64,000 nucleotides of DNA from NCBI GenBank assembly GCA_946557785.1, contig CAMNTH010000017.1, positions 1 through 64,000 on the forward strand, written 5' to 3'. Positions 8,994 to 18,048 of the stretch are shown piece after piece (positions within the stretch are counted from its first letter, which is position 1; every line of letters begins with the position of its first letter). A program made the translations under genes and the position numbers. The DNA comes from an uncultured Blautia sp. (lineage in GTDB: Bacteria; Bacillota; Clostridia; Lachnospirales; Lachnospiraceae). A model generated the notes under the pieces. The model saw nothing but the letters and a program-made list of their open reading frames with translations, ran no database searches and was not told the DNA's origin.

Positions 8994-11284
8994 TCAGGTA
9001 CTGCAAGCAGTCTTTTCTCAAGATTTTTCAGCTGCTCCAGGCTTTCATATTTACCTAGCCACTTCTCCAAGAAAGCCGAGGCGTCCGTTCTTTTTGCAAG
9101 AACTGCTGCTTTTCTGCTTCCCTGATAAAGATCCTTCAGGATCCTTTGGGAAACAGCTTCAAAGTCTCCATAGCACAAGGGATAGTCCAGTGCTCTTTTA
9201 TAAAACGCAAACGCCTCCTTTATGCAGCCCAGCTTACTCTGCACGTCTCCGGAAAGCTTCAGCACGATTCCAGGCGCAGCTCCCTTCTTCTCCAGCTCCT
9301 TCAGTCTCTGTGAAATTGCTTCCAGCTTTTCCCCTTGTTCTGTAAGAAGAATCTCTGCACTTATTTCCGCCAGTTCAAAGGAGTAACCATCTTCCTTTAG
9401 AAGAACGCCAAGGGCTTCTTTATAAATATCCCTGGACACTGGAATCTTTTCTTTTGGCATGTCCTTCTGCTTATCCAGAAGGCTTTCCAAAGATTTTTTA
9501 AGCTCTGTTTTTTCGTCTTGACTTTTTGCAAAAGCTGCCCTTACTAAATACGCATAGCCTTTGATCTCTTCATTCTCAGGAGAAATGTTCTCCCAAAGTG
9601 TGATCCAGGAGAGAGCTTCTTCCCCTTTGCCTTCCAGTATCAGAGTTCTGCAAAGATTTAAGGCTTCCTTCTTCTCCCTCTTTAAGAATTTTTCAATTTC
9701 AAGGTGCGTTATGCCATTGTTGGTGCTCTCTTTTGCCTGGGCATAAAGAGCCAGGGCTTTACTCCGGTTCCCTTTTTTCCACTCCAGATCCGCCTGATAT
9801 TTTATAAAATAGCCGTCCTTTGGGAACACCTCCAGGGCATGAGCTGCAAAGAGTTCTCCCTCTGTCAGATTATCCTGTGATATCGTCCGCTCCATTATAA
9901 GACGGCACTGCAGCTTCAAAAATCCCGGGTTGTCGGGATAACGGCTAAGAAGCTCACAGCAAATGGCTTGTGCGTCTTCCATTTCTCCCATTTCATAATG
10001 GGAAGCGGCTTTGCGAAACTGCACAATATCCTTTTCCATCTGTTCCATACCAGAGGTAAGCTTCTGAAGCTTCTTTTTTACCTGAAGCATACGGTAGGCC
10101 TTACCCACCCGCTCCGTATAGATCAGCGTCATTATGGCTGCCTCAAAAGCCTCATCCGATATATCCAAAAGCATAGGATGATAGAAAGAATAAATATTTC
10201 CAAAATCCTCCCGCCCGATAAAATCCGCACTTAACTGCACTGCAAAATACTGGCTGAATATCTCACCCAAAGCAGCAAAATCACGTTTCTGCAGTAATTC
10301 TGCCAAAGAAGAGCTGCTAAACCGGATACGGGCTTCCAAATCCATTTCCACGCTTCTGGCTTTCAGCCAATTTCTCTCCTCTGTCAGTTTGTGCCGCTTT
10401 TTTGCTGTTCCGATATAGTAGATCTTCCTGAAAATAGAGTCTCTTTTAACTTTCCCCACATTTATCTTTTTCATGTAAACATCACGAAGATCCTGATAAG
10501 TAATCCCCTCTACGGAAATGGCATTGTGGGAGGTTCTCTCCTCATGAGGCGGGATATAAGACCATTCGTCTCCGTAATGCCAGATCAGGTAGTCGCTGGT
10601 ACGGTTTGGAACCATGACCTTTATCCCCTCAAAATCCATATATTTCACAGGGAACATCATATCCTTGTCAAAAAGGAAAGGGCACCCGCCCCACCGCATA
10701 GCATAACGGGTACAGTCCTCCTCTTTATAGGAAAACATAGCATCTTCCAATTTCTTTAATGTTTTGTCCCTGCCTAAAACAAAATAATACAGAAGATATT
10801 TCAAATACTTCCAAACAGAAATCTCATATCTCTGGCAGTAAACATACGCTTCATTTATCAGGTCTGAATAAATCATCATATTGGTTCTGTATTTTTCGTA
10901 TTCTCTGTCATCAGGCGGAATCGGATCCAATGTGAGAACATCAATGATCTCTCCGGCGGAATCATTTCCAATAAGCTGATGCCTGTGAATGGCACAGCTT
11001 GCGGTATCTGCATATCTTGGAAATGTATTGGTATATTCTCTGCACACATCCACGCAGTGAATCGCGCGGTTCGCCGGAAACTCCGTTGCAGAAAGCTCCA
11101 CAAACCTGTCCCAGTCAGCTTTTGGCATATAAATATCCACATCATCGTCCCAGGGAATAAATCCTTCGTTGCGCACAACTCCAATCAGACTTCCCCCGGC
11201 CATTACATAACGAAGATGATGTTTTTTACAGATTTCGTCAATTTCCCGCATAAGTTTCAGCAGGTGTTCCTGTTTTTCCGTCAT
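8990..11284 (-). CDS. LicD-family phosphotransferase fused to TPR-like region
   Basis: A 764-residue protein. Residues 1-270 are a full LicD domain with GGSLIGVVRNEGFIPWDDD (about residues 31-49), including the three metal-binding Asp. From about 330 to 740 it is alpha-helical with TPR-like repeats, for example ALEVFPKDGYFIKYQADLEW and GCIKEAFAFYKRALDY. LicD/FKRP-type enzymes move a phosphorylated alcohol from a CDP donor onto a glycan. A TPR tail could recruit partner enzymes or polymer. The SD AAGGA is 6 nt from the ATG. It follows the cytidylyltransferase fusion by 3 bp and overlaps the degenerate LicD gene by 4 bp. I infer that it uses the CDP product of its upstream neighbour. Confidence 0.8.
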   Translation of the reverse strand: MTEKQEHLLKLMREIDEICKKHHLRYVMAGGSLIGVVRNEGFIPWDDDVDIYMPKADWDRFVELSATEFPANRAIHCVDVCREYTNTFPRYADTASCAIHRHQLIGNDSAGEIIDVLTLDPIPPDDREYEKYRTNMMIYSDLINEAYVYCQRYEISVWKYLKYLLYYFVLGRDKTLKKLEDAMFSYKEEDCTRYAMRWGGCPFLFDKDMMFPVKYMDFEGIKVMVPNRTSDYLIWHYGDEWSYIPPHEERTSHNAISVEGITYQDLRDVYMKKINVGKVKRDSIFRKIYYIGTAKKRHKLTEERNWLKARSVEMDLEARIRFSSSSLAELLQKRDFAALGEIFSQYFAVQLSADFIGREDFGNIYSFYHPMLLDISDEAFEAAIMTLIYTERVGKAYRMLQVKKKLQKLTSGMEQMEKDIVQFRKAASHYEMGEMEDAQAICCELLSRYPDNPGFLKLQCRLIMERTISQDNLTEGELFAAHALEVFPKDGYFIKYQADLEWKKGNRSKALALYAQAKESTNNGITHLEIEKFLKREKKEALNLCRTLILEGKGEEALSWITLWENISPENEEIKGYAYLVRAAFAKSQDEKTELKKSLESLLDKQKDMPKEKIPVSRDIYKEALGVLLKEDGYSFELAEISAEILLTEQGEKLEAISQRLKELEKKGAAPGIVLKLSGDVQSKLGCIKEAFAFYKRALDYPLCYGDFEAVSQRILKDLYQGSRKAAVLAKRTDASAFLEKWLGKYESLEQLKNLEKRLLAVPE

Positions 11285-11287
11285 AAA

Positions 11288-12589
11288 TTATCCTTTCTGA
11301 TTCAGCGTCTGAAGAATCTTCACCAAAGCCTCAGATTCCTCATAGAAGAGCCTGGTGCACTCCGTACGTCTGTCACTGATAATAATAAGCAGCTCCTGAA
11401 GAAGATAACGAAGCCCATTTCCTTCAAAGTTAAAACTGTAACGCTTCAGAAATTCATTTCCCTGAACCTTTGCCTCAAAATAGCCTGTATTCCACCAGTC
11501 ATTTGGTATATTGATCCGCCCTCTTGTACCTGTTACCACAAGGGAATTCTCAATATCCAAAGTGGATGCGATCTCAATGGTTCCAAGTGCATTGGGATAT
11601 TTCAGGGTAATCATATCGTACACAAAATGCCCGCTTCCATCCTTGACCGCATTGCTGGTGACTTCCAGGCACTTTTTTCCTAAAAGCTTCATAACAGCAC
11701 ATAATGCATGGAATACCGTCTCATTAAAGCTCTTGCCTCCACCGAAAACATCCTGTGAGATAGAACATTTCGCACTGATCACCTTCCCGATCATGTCTCC
11801 GTTTGTCAGCCACACAAGCTGATTAAATGCACGAAGGTACACAAACGTAATTTTCTCCACAAGAACTACCTTATGCTCCTGGGCTTTTTTAAACAGGTGA
11901 CTGAGGATCTCCGGTTCCAAAGTAATGGGCGAATCGCTGATGACATATTTCCCATGCTCAATGGCCTCTTCAATATAATGCATCCGCTGTTTCAGCGCAC
12001 ATTTCACATATACAATATCTACAGAAGATAGAAAGTCCTCATAATCCGAAGTATGGAAATTCAGCTCATATTTTTCACTGAATTCCCTGGCAAGTGTTTC
12101 CTCCCGGGCATACACCCCCTCTACATGAATACCGCTGACATATTTGGTCTCTTCCACAATCCCGCCGTCTTTATCATCATCCGTTACTACGCCGATCCTG
12201 AAAATATGTCTTTCACTGCGCAGCTTCGTGCTGGAGATATCCTTTGTTCTTGGAAGGTATTTCACCTCACAGTAATTTTTCAGATAATCAAATTTGCCTC
12301 TCCAGTCAGAACCGATCACTAAAATGTCAATATCATATTTAATGATATCATTCACCTTCTGGCCCTGGTACTCCTCTATAATGATTTCATCAGCCAAACC
12401 GGTGCTGCGTACATTTTCAATTCTTTTCAGCAGGCTGTCCTGCACATTCAGCTTGCCCCGCTCAATATCATAGCTTTCGCTTGTAACTCCTACGATCAGG
12501 TAATCTCCCAGTTCTCTGGCCTTTTTGATAATATTGTAATGGCCCCTATGGAAAAGATCAAAGGTTCCATAAGTAATCACTTTTTTCAT
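11288..12589 (-). CDS. TagD-like cytidylyltransferase fused to Gfo/Idh/MocA-like domain
   Basis: Residues 1-125 closely resemble glycerol-3-phosphate cytidylyltransferase: VITYGTFDLFHRGHYNII contains the HxGH nucleotide-binding motif, IGSDWRGKFDYL follows, and RTKDISSTKLR matches the RTxGISTT signature. Residues 130-433 resemble a Gfo/Idh/MocA oxidoreductase (Rossmann strand RIGVV, then VDIVYVKC and a C-terminal sheet domain). The hallmark EKP is replaced by DSP, removing the usual catalytic Lys, and the dinucleotide-binding glycines are poor. I use the ATG at 12589; a GTG at 12598 is closer to the SD AGAGG and is possible. The protein would activate a polyol- or sugar-phosphate with CTP. The second domain might make or bind that phosphate. 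The product is unknown; CDP-glycerol is the default guess. Confidence 0.75.
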   Translation of the reverse strand: MKKVITYGTFDLFHRGHYNIIKKARELGDYLIVGVTSESYDIERGKLNVQDSLLKRIENVRSTGLADEIIIEEYQGQKVNDIIKYDIDILVIGSDWRGKFDYLKNYCEVKYLPRTKDISSTKLRSERHIFRIGVVTDDDKDGGIVEETKYVSGIHVEGVYAREETLAREFSEKYELNFHTSDYEDFLSSVDIVYVKCALKQRMHYIEEAIEHGKYVISDSPITLEPEILSHLFKKAQEHKVVLVEKITFVYLRAFNQLVWLTNGDMIGKVISAKCSISQDVFGGGKSFNETVFHALCAVMKLLGKKCLEVTSNAVKDGSGHFVYDMITLKYPNALGTIEIASTLDIENSLVVTGTRGRINIPNDWWNTGYFEAKVQGNEFLKRYSFNFEGNGLRYLLQELLIIISDRRTECTRLFYEESEALVKILQTLNQKG

Positions 12590-12617
12590 AATATGCACCG
12601 ATCCTCTTACTATTTTT

Positions 12618-12675
12618 ATAAAACAAAAATATCCCCCTACTTATGGAAGACAGCATCCTTCCACTGTAAGGGGAT
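12618..12675 (-). terminator. Terminator between acyltransferase and cytidylyltransferase genes
   Basis: The minus strand folds ATCCCC...TGGAAG / CTTCCA...GGGGGAT (12631-12675), then runs ATTTTTGTTTT. A second small hairpin (TTTGGCA/TGCCAAA, 12693-12711) precedes it. This separates the acyltransferase transcript from the genes to its left. Confidence 0.7.
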
Positions 12676-12730
12676 GTCCCATTTGGCATCTGCAAATGCC
12701 AAAACTGCTTCCTAAAACCACCTGTACCTT

Positions 12731-13822
12731 TTATTTGCCCGAGTTCCGTACAAACTCATAGCGGTCATTTTCATCGCCGTCATATTCATCTTCCAGTCCT
12801 TCATCCACAACCTCTTTTTCTCTTTTAAACAGTATAAAAGTGATTATATTGAGCATTCCATTGTATAGGAAATTCAAAAGCGGATTTCCAAGCACCAGCA
12901 CAAATACTGCGGAAAGGCCCAAAAGCGCCCATACATTTCCAAGCTGGGGAAGCTTCAGGATCATCAGTCCGCTCATTACAATCATAATCGGATAATGAAA
13001 GAAATAAACTCCCATGGTATTCCTTCCAAAAAACGTTAACGGCAGATTGCAGTCCGGCAGTAGTGCAAACAGCGTCAAAATCAGTACAAAGGAAATCAGG
13101 TACATCAAAAGCCGCAGCACCATTCCCACCTCATTGGTAAGTCCGCACAAAATATAGCTGTGGTTTCCGCGGAAAATATCCACAGGCATTCCACTGGAAA
13201 TCATATAATGAGGCACTGCAAACAAAAGCACTAACGAAATGGGGATCAGCACCCATTTGCCTTTAAATCTGCGGACAGCCTCTGTGTATTTCTTATCCCA
13301 AAGATAGCCTGCCACAAAGAACGGAAAAAATACAACAATCCTGGATGAGGATAAATACGTTGTAAATTCCGGCCTTGTCCCTGCCCAAAGAGCCACGACC
13401 ATACTTATGGGCACAGCAAAACGAATCTTCCCCAATGCCTCAATGGTCAGTCTGTACATAAATAATGCCAGAAGGTACCACATGGCAGACCCTGACGGAC
13501 GCAAAATCTCATAGTCCATGGAATTTCCGCACCAGATATAAGCATACCAGGTAAGGCTGTATCCAAGAATATAGGGAATCAAAAGATTCTTCACATTCTT
13601 CATTGCGCTCTGGGGTTTCTTGCTAAGATATCCTGAAACAAATACAAATGCAGGCATATGGAAAATTGTGATGGCATACCACACATGCCGCACTGCAAGA
13701 TCATCTTTCACAACCTGAAAGGCTATAATATGGTTAAATACAACCAGAAATATCAATAATGCTTTAATATTGTCCACCAAATAAGAATATGGCAGAACAG
13801 AATCCCTCATTCTTTTCTTCAT
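12731..13822 (-). CDS. Acyltransferase 3 family membrane protein
   Basis: A 363-residue integral membrane protein with about ten hydrophobic segments. Near the N-terminus, YSYLVDNIKALLIFLVVFNH carries the family's early His, and MPAFVFVSGYLSKK follows in the next segment. This is the acyltransferase-3/OafA-like or WecH-like group that O-acetylates surface glycans. The charged C-terminal tail (EGLEDEYDGDENDRYE) is cytoplasmic. I choose the ATG at 13822 because the family begins close to this point. A longer frame reaches 13918, but its extra 32 residues look unlike the family. It sits between the cytidylyltransferase fusion and the ABC exporter and ends in its own terminator, so it is probably a separately expressed decoration enzyme for the same polymer. 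Confidence 0.8.
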   Translation of the reverse strand: MKKRMRDSVLPYSYLVDNIKALLIFLVVFNHIIAFQVVKDDLAVRHVWYAITIFHMPAFVFVSGYLSKKPQSAMKNVKNLLIPYILGYSLTWYAYIWCGNSMDYEILRPSGSAMWYLLALFMYRLTIEALGKIRFAVPISMVVALWAGTRPEFTTYLSSSRIVVFFPFFVAGYLWDKKYTEAVRRFKGKWVLIPISLVLLFAVPHYMISSGMPVDIFRGNHSYILCGLTNEVGMVLRLLMYLISFVLILTLFALLPDCNLPLTFFGRNTMGVYFFHYPIMIVMSGLMILKLPQLGNVWALLGLSAVFVLVLGNPLLNFLYNGMLNIITFILFKREKEVVDEGLEDEYDGDENDRYEFVRNSGK

Positions 13823-13976
13823 CGCTCCCACCCAATTAAAAAAATTATGACTAAATAATAACACACTTTTGAATCTTTTGGAACCAAAAATGCAAAATAT
13901 ATGTAAGATTTTTGTCATACATTTTTTTCCTACCTATACTAATGTGTGCAAATGCTTTTTCTGTATAAGTTTTCCC

Positions 13977-14005
13977 TTGCCAATCATAAGTCCGTAGTGT
14001 ATTAT
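13977..14005 (+). promoter_or_regulatory. Promoter of the polymer ABC exporter
   Basis: TTGCCA (13977-13982), a 17-bp spacer and TATTAT (14000-14005) lie 57 bp upstream of the permease ATG, in the divergent region between the acyltransferase and the exporter genes. Confidence 0.6.
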
Positions 14006-14062
14006 GATAGGGATTATTTCAAACTTAAAGCCGGATAATTTTTACTAACAGGAGATGAGAAT

Positions 14063-14848
14063 ATGTTTCAAAAATTTCAGACGGATATGAAAAGATATTG
14101 GAAATATGCCGTCTACTCCGCTAAGGCCCAGTTGAAATCTGAGGTTGCCAATTCATACCTGAACTGGCTGTGGTGGGTACTGGAGCCATTTTGCTACATG
14201 CTGATCTATGCCTTCATTTTCGGTGAAGTGTTTAACGGCAAAGAGCCTTATTTCCCCATATTTATCTTTATTGGAAACACCATATGGGTCTTCTTTCAGA
14301 AGACCATGGTACAAAGCGTTCGTCTTGTTAAACAAAATAAACCCATTGTCTCCAAGGTCTACCTTCCCAAATATGTTCTTTTGATGACCAAGACTATGGT
14401 CAATGGTTTTAAAATGGGAGTTTGTATCCTGATCATAGTAGGAATGCTTATTTTTTACCAGGTGCCGCTGACATGGAATGTATTGTATGCCATTCCCCTT
14501 CTGTTCATTTTGTTTCTGATCGTTTTCGGCATTGGATGCTACCTCCTTCACTATGGCGTATTTATTGAAGACTTATCAAACGTGGTAAATATCGTACTGC
14601 GCCTTCTTCTCTATATGACCGGTATTTTCTGGGACATTATGAAGCGGCTGCCTGCACCTTACAATGATTACATCTGCAAGGGCAATCCTATTGCATTTCT
14701 AATCTCATCCATGCGAAACTGTGTCATCTACGGACAGGCACCCCACCACAAGCTGATGCTTGCGTGGTTCTGCGTTGGATTGCTGATCTGCATTATGGGA
14801 ATCCGTAAAATTTACAAAAATGAAAATAGTTATGTGAAGGTGATCTGA
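14063..14848 (+). CDS. ABC-2 polysaccharide/teichoic acid exporter permease (TagG-like)
   Basis: A 261-residue membrane protein of the ABC-2 TagG/RfbD/KpsM class. It has an N-terminal amphipathic stretch (SAKAQLKSEVANSYLNWLWW), typical of O-antigen and teichoic acid exporters, and about six membrane segments. SD AGGAG lies 8 nt before the ATG. The ATPase gene begins one base after its stop, so they form an operon and a two-component exporter for a lipid-linked polymer. Genes on either side make that polymer. The absence of a Wzx/Wzy pair supports an ABC-dependent, teichoic-acid-like assembly route. Confidence 0.9.
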   Translation: MFQKFQTDMKRYWKYAVYSAKAQLKSEVANSYLNWLWWVLEPFCYMLIYAFIFGEVFNGKEPYFPIFIFIGNTIWVFFQKTMVQSVRLVKQNKPIVSKVYLPKYVLLMTKTMVNGFKMGVCILIIVGMLIFYQVPLTWNVLYAIPLLFILFLIVFGIGCYLLHYGVFIEDLSNVVNIVLRLLLYMTGIFWDIMKRLPAPYNDYICKGNPIAFLISSMRNCVIYGQAPHHKLMLAWFCVGLLICIMGIRKIYKNENSYVKVI

Positions 14849-14849
14849 T

Positions 14850-15587
14850 ATGGAAGATAAATACGCTATTGAGGTTAAAGATCTGGTCATTAGCTACCGT
14901 AACCTGAAGAAAACCTCTATTAAACAAAGCCTCTTGAACTTCAAACGGCATAAACAGGATAATTTTGTAGCTGTAAAGGGAATCTCCTTCTCTGTTAAGG
15001 AGGGGGAGATCCTGGGAATCATCGGTAAAAACGGAAGCGGCAAGTCCACTACTTTAAATTCACTTGCCAGCATCTTTTCCCCTGATTCCGGAACCATTGA
15101 CTTAAAGGGCCACAGCATTTCCCTTCTGTCCATCGGCGTTGGATTCCAGAAGGAAATGACAGGCAGGGAAAACATTATCCTTTCCGGTATGCTCCTTGGC
15201 TTTTCCGAAGAACAGGTTCGGGCCAAAGAAGAAGAGATCATTGAATTTGCTGAGCTTGGCAAATTCATAGATATGCCTGTGCGGACTTATTCCAGCGGTA
15301 TGTACTCCAAGCTTGCCTTTTCCATCACTGCAATCCTGGAAACAGATATCATACTTATTGATGAGGTTTTAAGCGTAGGCGACCAGAAATTCAAGAAAAA
15401 GAGCTACAAAAAAATGAAAAGTCTCATATCCAACAAGGATCGCACCGTTGTTATTGTGTCCCACAATATCAGCACTCTTATGGAGTTATGCGATACGGTT
15501 ATGTGGATGCATGACGGTGAGATCAAAAAGATTGGAGAACCTAAGGCAATCCTGGATGAATATGTAGAATTTATGGAAAAAAACTAA
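14850..15587 (+). CDS. Polysaccharide/teichoic acid exporter ATPase (TagH-like)
   Basis: A 245-residue ABC ATPase. It has Walker A GKNGSGKST (about residues 58-66), signature YSSGMYSKLAFS, Walker B DIILIDEVLSVGD and the H-loop in VIVSHN. The IDEVLSVGD sequence is typical of the TagH/KpsT/Wzt exporter branch. It ends right after the nucleotide-binding domain, so there is no C-terminal carbohydrate-binding domain of the Wzt type, and substrate choice should rest on the permease or lipid carrier. AAGGTG serves as SD inside the permease 3' end. It converges on the TagF-GT4 gene through a shared hairpin. Confidence 0.9.
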   Translation: MEDKYAIEVKDLVISYRNLKKTSIKQSLLNFKRHKQDNFVAVKGISFSVKEGEILGIIGKNGSGKSTTLNSLASIFSPDSGTIDLKGHSISLLSIGVGFQKEMTGRENIILSGMLLGFSEEQVRAKEEEIIEFAELGKFIDMPVRTYSSGMYSKLAFSITAILETDIILIDEVLSVGDQKFKKKSYKKMKSLISNKDRTVVIVSHNISTLMELCDTVMWMHDGEIKKIGEPKAILDEYVEFMEKN

Positions 15588-15593
15588 GAAAAA

Positions 15594-15628
15594 CAGGGCG
15601 CATACCATGCTTATGGAATGCGCCCTTC
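15594..15628. terminator. Hairpin shared by convergent ABC and TagF-GT4 genes
   Basis: GGGCGCAT (15596-15603) pairs with ATGCGCCC (15618-15625). The stop codon of the leftward TagF-GT4 gene sits in the loop side. On the minus strand the stem is followed by TGTTTTTCTTAGTTTTTTT, a good T-tract; the plus side is weaker. Confidence 0.65.
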
Positions 15629-18031
15629 TAATATCTGTTCTAATGTATGAAGATTCTCGTTATTAAAAGACTTATAGTCTATATCCATCACATGCACTTC
15701 GCCTCTGTCAAACGCTTTCATTCCCTCTAAAAGACCTTCCTTTGTGCCCGGAACCAGATATCCTCCATACTCCTTCATAAACCCTCTGGTTCCCACTACC
15801 TCTGCGGCAACTGCAGGGACTCCCAGTGTATTTGCCTCAAATATTACCACTGGAAGACCTTCATATGCAGAGGACAAAATAAAAAGATCACGGCTTTTCA
15901 AAATGGGCATGGGATTCTGCAGAGACTTGATCAGAACAACCGACTCTTCCAGCCCCATTCTTTTTACCTTTTCCCAGGTCTGGTTATAAAGATTTCCTAC
16001 CCCGCCAATGATCACCAGTGTACTATCCTGATGTTCCTTATGATATACATCAAATGCATCAAGGAGCATATCGTGGCGTTTTTCCGGGCTGAAGCGCCCT
16101 ATGGAAATCATCTTTCTTCCTTTACGGCTCAGAAAAGCTTCCAGCTCCTCCCTGGAGCATGTGCACTGCGTTCCTTCATCAAAATCCCATTTTTCATCAG
16201 CTCTTTCCCATACCTTATCAAATGCATACCAATTATGAAGCACCCGAAGGTTTTCCTTTTTATGGCTGATTTCCAATGTTCTTTCATAAATATCACGGCT
16301 TACCGCCACTACCAGGTCATAAGCTCTGTACGCTTTTTTCAGAGTAGGCAAATGCTGGTTATTTTTTGTACTGACTTCCATCTGCATGTCATTGTGTACA
16401 AAAATCGCCTTCCTGCAGGGCGCTTCCAGGAACATACTGATTACCTTCCGTTCATAGCCGCTGTAATGAATGCACCAGTCAAATGGCATACCTGCAAAAT
16501 TTCTCCTATATTCCCTTGCGTAAAAGCTCCTTAGCCGCTTTTTGATCCAGGAGTTGGAAAGGTTCCCCTTATAATAAAGGACACAGGCAATTCCCTCCAA
16601 AATGGTGAGATTCCATCCAGGAGAAATGGGAACAATCTGGGCAAACCCAGGAATCATCTTTACACGTTCCGGCGTTTTTCTTAGATATTCTTCCTGAAAG
16701 CTGACAAAATAATGATATTTCTCCGGATCCACATTTTCCATCAGGTTCAGAAATGCGGAAGTCATTCCATTCTGCTGCAGTCCGCCCACATAAAAAAGAA
16801 GCTTCTTTTTTTGCCCCTGCACAGGCCGCTCTACCTTAAGCTCCGGTGAAGCCTCTCCTTTTAAGAAGAGCCTGCAGATTGCCCTGGCTGCCCCTTTTCC
16901 CTCGTAGGGACAGTAGGTCTGCAGAAATTCCCTGTCATCGTATTGTTTCGGCCTTCGAAGCTCTTCTGCCAGATGCTCCACGTTCTCTACAATAGGGAAT
17001 GGCAGATCCTCCGGCTGTCCGTAAAAATCACGTTCTCCTTTATATTCCTCACGGTCATACAAAAAAAGGATGATCTTTCCGTCCTTTTTGTTTCCATAAT
17101 CATAAAATACACTTGAAAAGTCTGTGATCAGGCAGTCTGCCAAATTTAATATATCATATGTCTCATATTTCTCCGGGAAAGGACGTATATGCCGAAAGCC
17201 GGAACAGGAAATTCTTTGCCCTACAAACGGATGCAGGCGAAGAAACAATACTTCCCCGTCCGCCAGACGGCTGTCAAGCTCCTCCAAATGATTCCGGATC
17301 ACCTCTACCTGCCGGTGAAGCTTCCCGCCTTTACACTCCTCTGCCACTGCCCCTCTCCAGGTAGGCATATAACAGTAAATCCTCTTCCCTTCCAGCTTCA
17401 GGCTTCTGCGTATATTCATTCTCTCTTTAGCATCAAAAAACACCTGATTTCTAGGATAACCGCCATATACATAGACTCCCTGGTACAGATTTTTCAGATT
17501 ATATGAGGATTCCATAACCTGACGCATGTAGCTGCTGGGATAAAGAAGCATGTCCGATGTCAGCAGGTTTCTTTGAATATTTCCGATTACATAGGCTGCA
17601 TCCGGAATATCCTTTCCCATTTTTTTGAAGGGGGTTCCATGCCATACATTCAGGTACTTCTGCCCCTCCCTTTTCACAAAGCGCCTTGGAAATGCAGTAT
17701 CATTGATCAAGTACTTAGCTGTAGCCAGCGCCTCAAAATAATGCATCCCATAGAATTCTATTAATTCCGTGTTCCGGATCCCGTATTGTTTTAAGATTCT
17801 TCCGGCAGGCTCCATCATTTTTTTTGAAACAGCAAGATACATATGATATTCTGCAGGATATGACTCTCCTATCTCCTTCATGATCCTGAGAATATTCCCA
17901 GCAACAGCCTCCCCTTTCCGGGATTCCAGCAAAATCCTGTTAGAAACAACAGGCTTTTTTTCCATGCAGTGCACATACCATGAAGTTTTTAACAACCTTT
18001 TTGTCAGAGATGTCCAACTTTTCAGACCCAC
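15611..18031 (-). CDS. CDP-glycerol glycerophosphotransferase domain fused to GT4 glycosyltransferase
   Basis: An 806-residue bifunctional protein. Residues about 60-390 are a TagB/TagF-like polyol-phosphate transferase, with NVWHGTPFKKMGKD, YPRNQVFF, YMPTWRG and ITDFSSVFYDY followed by ILFLYDREEY. Residues about 410-800 are a GT-B glycosyltransferase of family 4, with SIGRFSPEKRHDMLLDAF and the donor-binding SSAYEGLPVVIFEAN. The start is GTG, backed by AGGAGG 7 nt upstream. It follows a second CDP-glycerol transferase gene by 17 bp. A single chain carrying a phosphopolyol transferase and a glycosyltransferase suggests an alternating polymer of sugar and polyol-phosphate, in contrast to plain poly(glycerol-P). 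Acts at the cytoplasmic membrane face. Confidence 0.85.
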   Translation of the reverse strand: MGLKSWTSLTKRLLKTSWYVHCMEKKPVVSNRILLESRKGEAVAGNILRIMKEIGESYPAEYHMYLAVSKKMMEPAGRILKQYGIRNTELIEFYGMHYFEALATAKYLINDTAFPRRFVKREGQKYLNVWHGTPFKKMGKDIPDAAYVIGNIQRNLLTSDMLLYPSSYMRQVMESSYNLKNLYQGVYVYGGYPRNQVFFDAKERMNIRRSLKLEGKRIYCYMPTWRGAVAEECKGGKLHRQVEVIRNHLEELDSRLADGEVLFLRLHPFVGQRISCSGFRHIRPFPEKYETYDILNLADCLITDFSSVFYDYGNKKDGKIILFLYDREEYKGERDFYGQPEDLPFPIVENVEHLAEELRRPKQYDDREFLQTYCPYEGKGAARAICRLFLKGEASPELKVERPVQGQKKKLLFYVGGLQQNGMTSAFLNLMENVDPEKYHYFVSFQEEYLRKTPERVKMIPGFAQIVPISPGWNLTILEGIACVLYYKGNLSNSWIKKRLRSFYAREYRRNFAGMPFDWCIHYSGYERKVISMFLEAPCRKAIFVHNDMQMEVSTKNNQHLPTLKKAYRAYDLVVAVSRDIYERTLEISHKKENLRVLHNWYAFDKVWERADEKWDFDEGTQCTCSREELEAFLSRKGRKMISIGRFSPEKRHDMLLDAFDVYHKEHQDSTLVIIGGVGNLYNQTWEKVKRMGLEESVVLIKSLQNPMPILKSRDLFILSSAYEGLPVVIFEANTLGVPAVAAEVVGTRGFMKEYGGYLVPGTKEGLLEGMKAFDRGEVHVMDIDYKSFNNENLHTLEQILEGRIP

Positions 18032-18048
18032 AAATAATCCTCCTACAT

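Noticed and set aside
13823..13918. 32-residue extension of the acyltransferase
   Set aside because: The extra residues do not resemble the family start, and the ATG at 13822 sits at the expected place. I could not exclude it fully.
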